A stretch of 20,966 bases of DNA, from the NCBI GenBank assembly GCA_034437895.1, contig DAOTTO010000528.1, positions 1 through 20,966 on the forward strand, read 5' to 3'. Below are positions 1 to 5,565 of this stretch, one piece after another. Within the stretch, counting starts at the first letter, position 1; every line of letters begins with the position of its first letter. The stretch comes from JANRLJ01 sp034437895 (GTDB lineage Bacteria > Chloroflexota > Anaerolineae > Aggregatilineales > Phototrophicaceae). Position numbers and translations under genes: made by a program. A model generated the notes under the pieces. That model saw nothing but the letters and a program-made list of their open reading frames with translations, had not been told where the DNA came from and searched no databases.

Positions 1-117
1 TTTTGAGATGGGGCATCATCTCATACTGTCTCAGTCGGTGGAAGTCCCTGCGAAAAGCACGGCATCCGGCGTTCACGGCAGAAGCCCCTGCCTTCAGGCA
101 TGGGGAGTATGTCACAG
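1..117 (+). mobile_element. 3' end of a TnpB-type IS200/IS605 element (truncated by window edge)
   Basis: The segment ends in a hairpin at 85-105 followed by GAGTATGTCAC. A short stem with one unpaired T and a 4-nt loop followed by GGGGAG...TCAC is the usual right end of IS200/IS605-type elements that carry tnpB, and it is where the TnpB guide RNA scaffold ends. One reading frame is open from the left window edge through the hairpin, as expected for a tnpB 3' end that overlaps its right end. The body of tnpB lies outside the window, so this call rests on the terminus alone. It could instead be a solo end or a PATE/MITE remnant. Confidence 0.42.
85..105 (+). repeat. IS608-like end hairpin with an unpaired T
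   Basis: CCCC (85-88) pairs with GGGG (102-105), TGCC (89-92) pairs with GGCA (97-100), the loop is TTCA and T101 is unpaired. This 4 bp + one extruded base + 4 bp + 4-nt loop layout is that of TnpA (Y1 transposase) recognition hairpins. Its reverse complement differs by one base in 21 from the right-end hairpin of the adjacent repeat (496-516), so the two form a near-perfect inverted pair about 390 bp apart. Confidence 0.6.
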
Positions 118-123
118 GAAGGA
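116..123 (+). promoter_or_regulatory. Stranded original Shine-Dalgarno of the cyclophilin gene
   Basis: AGGAAGGA lies directly before the 405-bp repeat (130-534). Removing the repeat joins AGGAAGGA + AAAAGC + ATGA, an ordinary ribosome binding site with a 6-nt spacer to the start codon at 535. The inserted element has separated this site from its gene by 405 bp. Confidence 0.7.
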
Positions 124-129
124 AAAAGC

Positions 130-534
130 GTCAGCGACCCCACAGCTAAAGCTAGGGGCTAGTAGCAATGCAAGTCTGGCGCTGACCAGACTCAGCCAGA
201 GGGAGCAATCCCTATCGGGCTACGTTAGTGGCAAGCGTTCAACGACCTACCTTGGGGTGACGTTCCAGCCCCAAGCTCTAGAACCTCCCTGTTAAACAGG
301 CCTACGGGGTAGGAAGCCAGTGCAGGACAGAGGAAAGTACCGACCACTAACCTTGTCGAGGAAGACGTTGCCCGCGCAAGCGGAGTAGGCTTTGAGGGAG
401 CGCCAGCAGGTAACTGCAAATCTCCCCTTCCCTTCGGGGATTATCGTCTAATGGTGTTGAAAGGAGACAGCGCTTACCGCGAACCTTTGGTTCGACCCCT
501 TGCCTGAAGGCAGGGGTATCTCGCGCTAATTTCG
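130..534 (+). mobile_element. ORF-less IS200/IS605-like (HEARO/IscB-type) element, copy 1
   Basis: The 405-bp sequence recurs at 5161-5565 with equal length and about 17 substitutions by eye (roughly 96% identity); flanks are unrelated. The shared part begins at GTCAGCGACC and stops at TTTCG, directly before ATGA of the downstream start codon. Both ends carry hairpins of the same build (4 bp, one unpaired base, 4 bp, 4-nt loop): left 138-158, right 496-516. There is no terminal inverted repeat or target duplication, and no credible ORF, so mobilisation would need TnpA (and possibly IscB) in trans. As I recall, HEARO elements insert next to ATGA or GTGA, which fits both copies. The exact left base (G130 or T131) is ambiguous. 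Confidence 0.78.
130..534 (+). ncRNA. HEARO-like structured RNA (IscB omega-RNA type), copy 1
   Basis: The sequence folds into many local helices: 138-158; AGTCTGG/CCAGACT (173-179 with 186-192); CTTGGGG/CCCCAAG (251-257 with 269-275); CCTGT/ACAGG (288-292 with 296-300); a six-pair stem 480-485/489-494; and 496-516. The segment 195-212, GCCAGAGGGAGCAATCCC, forms a hairpin with loop AGCAAT. It matches the GCCAG...GGAGCAATC/GGAACAATC hairpins I remember from IscB omega-RNA, although there the motif lies nearer the 3' side. In IscB systems the guide is the 5' flank, which here would be the old Shine-Dalgarno region of the cyclophilin gene. The structure is seen in the sequence; the family name is inference. 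Alternatives are an unnamed IS605-derived MITE or a chance-structured repeat. Confidence 0.6.
461..534 (+). promoter_or_regulatory. Element-borne Shine-Dalgarno brought to the start codon by a helix
   Basis: AAGGAG (461-466) is too far from ATG535 in linear sequence. AGCGC (469-473) can pair with GCGCT (523-527), enclosing two stable hairpins (480-494 and 496-516). When folded, the unpaired path from GGAG to ATG is AC plus AATTTCG, about 9 nt, which is a workable spacing. All of these bases are the same in copy 2 except one stem mismatch in the second hairpin. The pairing is visible; its role in translation is inferred. Confidence 0.45.
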
Positions 535-1860
535 ATGAAAAATCTGTGGCAAAGTGTGTTATTTTTGAGTGCGATTAGCCTGTTAGTAGTTGGCTATGCA
601 GGGACTTCTAGTGCATCTGATAATGCGTCAGCTAATGTCGTCAGTGAACAGCAGCCTAGCAATGTTGCTCAAACTATCGTCACGCAAGGCGATTTGACGG
701 GTACACCAACGGAATTATGTGATTCTGTTACGCCTGGCAGCGACCCCAGCACCCGCACTTATGACGAGGTAGAGCAAGTTTTAGCCCCATCCCTTGATTA
801 TCAAGCGATTTTCTGTACAGAAGTGGGGCCGATTTATGTTGATCTGTTTGAGGATTATACCCCTATAACGATCAACAATTTTGTATTTCTTGCCGAGCGT
901 GGCTACTACAACAACATCACTTTTCACCGCGTTATTCAAGACTTCATGGTACAAGGTGGCGACCCAACCGCAAGCGGCTCAGGCGGGCCTGGGTATCAAT
1001 TTGAGGATGAATTTGTAGGGTTTTTGCACTTTGATGTGCCTAACTTGCTGGCAATGGCAAATGCCGGTCCTGGTACGAATGGCAGTCAATTTTTTATCAC
1101 GACGGTTGAAACACCCCACCTAGATTATCTACACACCATTTTTGGTCAAGTTCTCGAAGGCCAAGAAAATGTTGCCAATATCCGCCTGCGTGATCCTCAA
1201 ACAGACAGCGCACCCGGAACAGCCTTAGAAACAGTGCTTATCATCACGAATCCTGAAGCTGTAGATTCTGATTATACAGCCCCTGAACTTGCCACCCAAG
1301 AACAAATCACCGAAGCCATCGCCAATGTGCCAGAAATCCCCGGCATCGCATTGGATGTAGAAAGAACAGGCCTAATTGAGCGAGAAGCCCTCATCGCTTC
1401 GTTCCCTGAAGATGAAAGCGAAGCACTAACCACTTTTCTTGACGCGCATAATTACGCATACAGCGCTCGCATCACGCATACGAATGCGTCCTGCGATCTG
1501 CAGAATGTCCCATTGATGGGCATGAATTACACGCTGCATACCTTCGCAACAAAAGAGGATGCCGCTACAGCGCTCAATGATGACTTTGTTGCTGCGTTTG
1601 TGACCAACGGAGGAGAATATGAATCGATTGAAGGCGAAGAACTGCCAAATCCGATTTATACCCAGTCCATAACCGCTTGCGACACAGACGCACTTGAAGC
1701 CCGCACCTATTGGCAACGTGGGCGGTTCATTGCAGTCGCAACTGTTACGATTCCGACAAACAGCGACGGGACACCAGAACAGTGGTTGGGGCAAGTGGTG
1801 GGGCGGCAGGTTTACGAGAATTTACTATCCAGCATTCTTCGCCCTGAAATTGGGCATTAA
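535..1860 (+). CDS. Secreted cyclophilin-type peptidyl-prolyl isomerase with extra C-terminal domain
   Basis: Likely catalyses cis-trans isomerisation of prolyl bonds during folding of exported proteins. Residues 1-28 form a signal peptide (short basic start, hydrophobic core, Ala/Ser cleavage region). The cyclophilin domain covers about 85-240, with FHRVI (130-134), QGGDPT (140-145), the MANAGPGTNGSQFF stretch (174-187) and HTIFG (200-204). The tryptophan typical of cyclosporin-binding cyclophilins is absent (LDYLH). About 200 residues follow that I do not recognise; they contain two cysteines (NASCD, TACDTD). At 441 aa it is more than twice the size of a minimal cyclophilin. The start is fixed by the signal peptide and by the end of the upstream repeat, which stops one base before the ATG. 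The phosphatase gene starts 6 bp after the stop. Confidence 0.9.
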   Translation: MKNLWQSVLFLSAISLLVVGYAGTSSASDNASANVVSEQQPSNVAQTIVTQGDLTGTPTELCDSVTPGSDPSTRTYDEVEQVLAPSLDYQAIFCTEVGPIYVDLFEDYTPITINNFVFLAERGYYNNITFHRVIQDFMVQGGDPTASGSGGPGYQFEDEFVGFLHFDVPNLLAMANAGPGTNGSQFFITTVETPHLDYLHTIFGQVLEGQENVANIRLRDPQTDSAPGTALETVLIITNPEAVDSDYTAPELATQEQITEAIANVPEIPGIALDVERTGLIEREALIASFPEDESEALTTFLDAHNYAYSARITHTNASCDLQNVPLMGMNYTLHTFATKEDAATALNDDFVAAFVTNGGEYESIEGEELPNPIYTQSITACDTDALEARTYWQRGRFIAVATVTIPTNSDGTPEQWLGQVVGRQVYENLLSSILRPEIGH

Positions 1861-1866
1861 GTAAGT

Positions 1867-2427
1867 ATGGCGCGTTTTCGTGATACATGGGTGTTGATTT
1901 GGAAGTGGCTCATGCGGCGCACACCCGGCGTTGTGTTCTTGCGCCTGTTTGACCAGATCACACGCATGATTACGGGAGCGCCGCTCGTCCAATATAGCAA
2001 GATCACACAACAGCTTTATGTTGGGGGGCAGCATAGGTTACACGGCCTGCCCCTCATGAAAATTTATGGCATTACCTCGATTGTGAATCTGCGGCGGGAA
2101 TATGATGACCAAAAAGCAGGCATCGCCTTAGATCATTATTTGTATTTACCGACAACCGATAATTATGCTCCCTCGCTTGAAGACTTGCAGAAGGGTGTCC
2201 TATTTATTGGTAGTGAAATCGCGCAAGGCCGAACTGTTTACATCCATTGTGGGGTCGGCATTGGACGCGCACCCACAATGGCGGCTGCCTATCTCATCAG
2301 TACGGGTTTGACTCCATCAGAGGCATGGCGCACGATACGCGAAGTACGCCCTTTTATTTGGCCTTTGCCGGGTCAAGTGGTGCAGGTTAGTCGATACGCA
2401 GAGCAAATTGAATCAGTCAGCAATTAG
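1867..2427 (+). CDS. Dual-specificity/tyrosine phosphatase family protein
   Basis: A 186-aa member of the cysteine-dependent dual-specificity phosphatase superfamily. The P-loop is HCGVGIGR (127-134), giving the Cys-X5-Arg signature with nucleophile Cys128 and Arg134. Asp98 (TTDNY), about 30 residues upstream, is the likely general acid. YVGGQHRL (51-58) and the SIVNLRRE segment (71-78) match the start of the DSP fold. The first ~40 residues are basic and hydrophobic, possibly a membrane-associating helix. The substrate cannot be told from sequence: phosphoprotein, phosphoinositide or another phosphate ester. It lies 6 bp behind the cyclophilin gene, probably co-transcribed, with no clear Shine-Dalgarno of its own. 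Its 3' end overlaps the convergent isopentenyl phosphate kinase gene by 15 bp. Confidence 0.85.
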   Translation: MARFRDTWVLIWKWLMRRTPGVVFLRLFDQITRMITGAPLVQYSKITQQLYVGGQHRLHGLPLMKIYGITSIVNLRREYDDQKAGIALDHYLYLPTTDNYAPSLEDLQKGVLFIGSEIAQGRTVYIHCGVGIGRAPTMAAAYLISTGLTPSEAWRTIREVRPFIWPLPGQVVQVSRYAEQIESVSN

Positions 2428-3201
2428 TAATGTCCCTGATTCGACCTCACCGAGTAATATTGGCAGCAGTAAATTCGGCTGAGTGCCGTCAATAATGCGG
2501 ATTTTAAGGCCGGGAATAACTTCCACGAGAGCAAGCATGTCACGCACTTTTGTCAGCATACCGCCCGTCACATCGACCCCCGCCGAGCCTGTGAGCGCCG
2601 ATTGAAAATTCATCAGCGTTTTTGGTGTGATACGTGGGATCACGAGGCCGCGTTCATCATAAACACCTTCGACTTCGCCAAATAGCACAATTTGCTTCAC
2701 GGGAAGATGCCGCGCCAAATAATCGAAAACCATTTCAGTTGAGATAATCGTTCCACCGCGCACGTCATCAAGCGCGACATCGCCATAAACCAGCGGCGTT
2801 AGCCCTTTTTCAAGCGCTGTTTTGATCGGAAAAACGTCTATAGACTGCAATTTCCCATCTTGGCAGCGCGCAGAAGCAGACGGTTGAATCCGCCAAACGG
2901 GAACACGGGCTTTTTGTAATTCCTGCGCTACCAAATAATTAAGTTCGGCGGCCACGGTTGCTACTTCCGCGAAGCCACGCCATTGTTCGGGTGAGTGGAC
3001 ACCTTGCGTTGTACCATAATGGTTGGCGGCAAAATGCCCAAATGACCCGCTGCCATGCCCAATCAAAAGGCGTAATTCTGGATTTTTAACCAGCGCCGTT
3101 TGGATTTCTTGCGCTAACCGTGCCATTATCTCAGCACGAAAACTCGCCTCAATTCGCTTATCCGTTATCAGTGAACCCCCTAATTTGACAAAACTCAGCA
3201 T
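2413..3201 (-). CDS. Isopentenyl phosphate kinase
   Basis: Phosphorylates isopentenyl phosphate to isopentenyl diphosphate with ATP, the last step of the alternative mevalonate pathway. It belongs to the amino acid kinase superfamily: VKLGGSLIT at the N-terminus (Lys6, Gly-Gly-Ser) and GHGSGSFGH (48-56), whose final His is the phosphate-positioning histidine that marks IPKs. VYGDVALDD and the later GVDVTGGMLTKV segment fit the nucleotide-binding half. I chose ATG at 3201 because AGGTGA lies 5 nt upstream and the protein then begins directly with the kinase strand, giving 262 aa; an in-frame GTG at 3210 would add three residues and overlap the mevalonate kinase stop. It is the last gene of a three-gene minus-strand operon with mevalonate kinase and a UbiA-family transferase. 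Confidence 0.92.
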   Translation of the reverse strand: MLSFVKLGGSLITDKRIEASFRAEIMARLAQEIQTALVKNPELRLLIGHGSGSFGHFAANHYGTTQGVHSPEQWRGFAEVATVAAELNYLVAQELQKARVPVWRIQPSASARCQDGKLQSIDVFPIKTALEKGLTPLVYGDVALDDVRGGTIISTEMVFDYLARHLPVKQIVLFGEVEGVYDERGLVIPRITPKTLMNFQSALTGSAGVDVTGGMLTKVRDMLALVEVIPGLKIRIIDGTQPNLLLPILLGEVESGTLLIAD

Positions 3202-3202
3202 C

Positions 3203-4132
3203 TTATTCACCTAATGTTGTAATAAAAGCGCGTTTTGCGCCTGCGTTCAATAAGGCCTGTCTGACGTTTTCAGCCGTATCAGCTTGCACCAAAGCAATCA
3301 TATTCCCGCCGCGCCCACCACCGGAAAGTTTCGCGCCGAGTGCGCCACCTGCGATGGCTGCTTCAATCAAATTTTCAATCTCCGGCGAAGAAACGGTCAA
3401 CGTCCTTAATAAGGCATGATTTTGCAGCATGAGATGACCCAACGGCTCAATGTGTCCCGATTCAATAGCGATACGAGCGCGATTCACCAGACCCCCAATG
3501 GAAGCTAGAATCGGCTGAATACGGTTTGGTTCTGCTTTATGTAAGCGCCCGACATCACTTACCGCGATTTTTGTTGAAGCAGATATGCCTGTATCACCAA
3601 CTACGAACATAATTGGCTTGGGAATAGAAAGTAATTCCAGCGGATGGTTTCTTACATAATAGACAGGCTTCTCATAGACGATAACCGTATTGTCAATCCC
3701 GCTTGGTATGCCATGATAGATTTTCTCGACCTCGAATACGATTTGATTGAGCTTTTCATCGGGCAGTGATTGATTAATCGCTTCTGCGATGGCGCGTGCC
3801 AATGCGGTTGTAACAGCCGCGCCACTGCCTAGGCCGCTGGCAACCGGAATTTGTGAATCGATACTGATTTCGACCTGTGGCGGCAGGGCATCAAAATAAT
3901 CTAAGACCAACCGAGCTGTCGTCGCGAAAGCGCTGTTCACATCTTCCAAGTGAATATCAATCGGGAGTGACTCATTCTCGCCTGTAGTAATCAAGCGCAT
4001 CTGCTGTTGATCTTTGAGCTTGCGAATTGTAGCCGTCACGCGGAGATTAGAAAGAGGCGCGGCAATCGCTGGTTGCCCATAGACAACAGCGTGTTCACCG
4101 AACAAAATGAATTTAGCAGGCGCACTGGTCAT
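3203..4132 (-). CDS. mvk: Mevalonate kinase (GHMP family)
   Basis: Converts mevalonate to 5-phosphomevalonate with ATP in the cytoplasm. The 309-aa protein has the three GHMP kinase motifs: an N-terminal KFILFGEHAVVYG (7-19), the phosphate-binding loop VASGLGSGAA (97-106), and the C-terminal KLSGGGRGG (268-276). GIPSGIDN (141-148) holds the expected catalytic aspartate, Asp147, and is specific to mevalonate kinases. The start codon overlaps the stop of the upstream UbiA gene as ATGA (4129-4132), so translation is probably coupled. Downstream, isopentenyl phosphate kinase starts within a few bases. No phosphomevalonate kinase gene is present in the window, which matters for deciding the pathway variant. 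Confidence 0.93.
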   Translation of the reverse strand: MTSAPAKFILFGEHAVVYGQPAIAAPLSNLRVTATIRKLKDQQQMRLITTGENESLPIDIHLEDVNSAFATTARLVLDYFDALPPQVEISIDSQIPVASGLGSGAAVTTALARAIAEAINQSLPDEKLNQIVFEVEKIYHGIPSGIDNTVIVYEKPVYYVRNHPLELLSIPKPIMFVVGDTGISASTKIAVSDVGRLHKAEPNRIQPILASIGGLVNRARIAIESGHIEPLGHLMLQNHALLRTLTVSSPEIENLIEAAIAGGALGAKLSGGGRGGNMIALVQADTAENVRQALLNAGAKRAFITTLGE

Positions 4133-5037
4133 AGCATTTTGGGTAAGATATAGAGAATGCCGATAAACGTGATTGCGAATAAAGCAAGCGCAATCTGTAA
4201 GGGACGATCTTGCAACAGCACTTCGTCGGGAGCGCTGCCTTCTCCTTGAACATGGATTAAATATAAATAACGAAACAGCCCGTACATGACAAAAGGTACG
4301 GTGAGCAGCGCCGTATTGGTATCTGCAAGCAAAGGCGATGGCGCTTCGACAGTATAGAGAATATAGGTAATAAGTGTGCTGGTCGTCACAACTCGCAGCA
4401 TCTCATCAATCAAGGGCAAATTATAATCTTTGAAAATCGGACGCACATCTACCGCCTTGTCACCTAATGTGACCAATTCCTGCCGCCGCTTGCCGATGAT
4501 GAGGAATAAGGCCAACAATCCAGCGCAGGCATATAACCAAGGCGAGAAGCGATCAACTGGAACAACCACAACACCAGCGGCCACGCGCATCACAAACCCG
4601 GCTGTGACGGTCATCACATCAATAATGACGATATGTTTTAGCCAGAGTGAATACATGATTTGCATAATCAGATAGGCCAGTAAAATAAAAGCCAAAGGTC
4701 GGCTCAACAAAAGCGCCGCAGCAAGGGCGATAAGCGGAATAATCACAGCCGCAATCCGCGCCATTGGAATAGGCAGTTGCCCGGAAGGGATGGGGCGATT
4801 TTTTTTGCGCGGATGACGGCGGTCACTTTCTATATCGGCTAGGTCATTGATGATATAGACCGAGCCGGAAATCATTGAGAGCAAAACAAAACTCAGAAAA
4901 ACACGAAACAGCGGCTCAACCTCGAACAATTTGCCATCGAAGATGATGCCAGGGAACACAAAGAGAAGGTTTTTCGTCCATTGTTTTGGGCGCATTGTCC
5001 GCAACAGACCTAAAAATGCTCGCAAGCTCAACTCCAT
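4129..5037 (-). CDS. UbiA-family prenyltransferase, DPPR-synthase-like (polyprenyl-phosphate phosphoribosyltransferase)
   Basis: A 302-aa polytopic membrane protein with about 8-9 hydrophobic segments. The first aspartate-rich motif is NDLADIESD (64-72) followed by RRHPRKKNRPIPSG; the ND..D...D..HP.K..RPI.SG form, together with RPKQWTKN near the start and a GKRRQEL loop, is that of decaprenyl-phosphate phosphoribosyltransferase (the mycobacterial Rv3806c type) rather than quinone-pathway UbiA. That enzyme attaches phosphoribose from PRPP to a polyprenyl phosphate carrier. The DprE1/DprE2 epimerase genes are not in the window, so the end product is unknown. It is the first gene of the operon with mevalonate kinase and IPK, linking isoprenoid supply to a lipid-linked sugar. 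No obvious Shine-Dalgarno precedes ATG5037; a second in-frame ATG lies 14 codons inside. Confidence 0.83.
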   Translation of the reverse strand: MELSLRAFLGLLRTMRPKQWTKNLLFVFPGIIFDGKLFEVEPLFRVFLSFVLLSMISGSVYIINDLADIESDRRHPRKKNRPIPSGQLPIPMARIAAVIIPLIALAAALLLSRPLAFILLAYLIMQIMYSLWLKHIVIIDVMTVTAGFVMRVAAGVVVVPVDRFSPWLYACAGLLALFLIIGKRRQELVTLGDKAVDVRPIFKDYNLPLIDEMLRVVTTSTLITYILYTVEAPSPLLADTNTALLTVPFVMYGLFRYLYLIHVQGEGSAPDEVLLQDRPLQIALALFAITFIGILYILPKML

Positions 5038-5108
5038 AGCCTAGTAGTCGTGCAAAGGCGCAATTATAGTGTGTGGGCTTAGGACTGGACAATCCCCGCG
5101 AGTCGCCC

Positions 5109-5137
5109 TTGAAAGCTGCACTGTAAAACTGTAATGT
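5109..5137 (+). promoter_or_regulatory. Candidate promoter of the decarboxylase gene
   Basis: TTGAAA (5109-5114) followed after 17 nt by TAATGT (5132-5137), or after 15 nt by TGTAAT (5130-5135). It is the best sigma-70-like pair in the 123-bp divergent spacer before the inserted repeat. Transcription from here would make the whole repeat RNA part of the 5' leader of the decarboxylase mRNA. No decisive -10 match, so low confidence. Confidence 0.33.
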
Positions 5138-5149
5138 TCAATTCCTATC

Positions 5150-5154
5150 AGGAG
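5150..5154 (+). promoter_or_regulatory. Stranded original Shine-Dalgarno of the decarboxylase gene
   Basis: AGGAG lies 6 nt (TGCTTT) before the left end of repeat copy 2. Deleting the repeat places it exactly 6 nt before ATG5566, the same spacing as at copy 1. This supports the stated element borders. Confidence 0.72.
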
Positions 5155-5160
5155 TGCTTT

Positions 5161-5565
5161 GTCAGCGACCCCATAGCTAAAGCTAGGGGCTAGTAGAAGT
5201 ACAAGTCCGGCGCTGACCAGACTCAGCCAGAGGGAGCAATCGTTATCGGGCTATGTTAGTGGCAAGAGTTCAACGACCTATCTTGGGGTGACGTTCCAGC
5301 CCCAAGCTCTAGAACCTCCCTGTTAAACAGGCCTACGGGGTACGAAGCCAGTGCAGGACAGAGGAAAATACCGACCACTAACCTTGTCGAGGAAGACGTT
5401 GCCCGCGCAAGCGGAGAAGGCTTTGAGGGAGCGCCAGCAGGTAACTGCAAATTTCCCTTTCCCTTCGGGGATTATCGTCCAATGGTGTTGAAAGGAGACA
5501 GCGCTTACCGCGAACCTTTGGTTCGACCCCTTGCCTGAAGTCAGGGGTATCTCGCGCTAATTTCG
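5161..5565 (+). mobile_element. ORF-less IS200/IS605-like (HEARO/IscB-type) element, copy 2
   Basis: Second copy of the 405-bp repeat at 130-534, same orientation, no length difference, about 17 substitutions. The left hairpin (5169-5189) pairs fully: CCCC, unpaired A, TAGC, loop TAAA, GCTA, GGGG. On the minus strand this reads almost like the IS608 end hairpin, with an extruded T. The right hairpin (5527-5547) has one mismatch relative to copy 1. The element ends directly before ATGA of the decarboxylase start codon. On the minus strand this would be insertion just 3' of TCAT, the kind of tetranucleotide target used by Y1 transposases. No TnpB-like end flanks this copy, showing that the 405 bp are the mobile unit by themselves. 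Confidence 0.78.
5161..5565 (+). ncRNA. HEARO-like structured RNA (IscB omega-RNA type), copy 2
   Basis: Carries the same helices as copy 1. The long CTTGGGG/CCCCAAG, CCTGT/ACAGG and GAACC/GGTTC stems are unchanged. Some stems have decayed: the GGAGCAATC hairpin (5226-5243) lost pairs because CC became GT, and AGTCCGG no longer pairs fully with CCAGACT. These changes are not compensatory, so this copy may be the older or less constrained one. AAGGAG (5492-5497), AGCGC (5500-5504) and GCGCT (5554-5558) are intact. Confidence 0.57.

Larger units (their letters stand above)
2..295 (+). pseudogene. Possible C-terminal tail of TnpB, read through into the neighbouring repeat
   Basis: This frame is open from the left edge to a stop at 293-295. 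About 38 codons lie before the end hairpin and read ...SQSVEVPAKSTASGVHG, then through the hairpin as RSPCLQAWG, which resembles TnpB tails translated through the right end of their element. The remaining ~58 codons run into the adjacent 405-bp repeat and have no recognisable protein character; the second repeat copy has nothing comparable in front of it. I treat it as the fused, decaying end of a transposon gene and not as a new protein. No catalytic TnpB motif is visible because that part would lie upstream of the window. Confidence 0.3.

Noticed and set aside
225..419. A 64-codon minus-strand ORF present in both repeat copies (also 5256-5450).
   Set aside because: About five substitutions separate the two versions and four change the amino acid, so there is no sign of protein-level selection. 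It is a by-product of a structured RNA repeat.
130..534. Repeat considered as RNase P RNA or a group II intron because of GAGGAAAG-like and hairpin-rich stretches.
   Set aside because: The conserved RNase P core motifs and the group II domain V hairpin are not found; two near-identical copies at start codons also argue against both.
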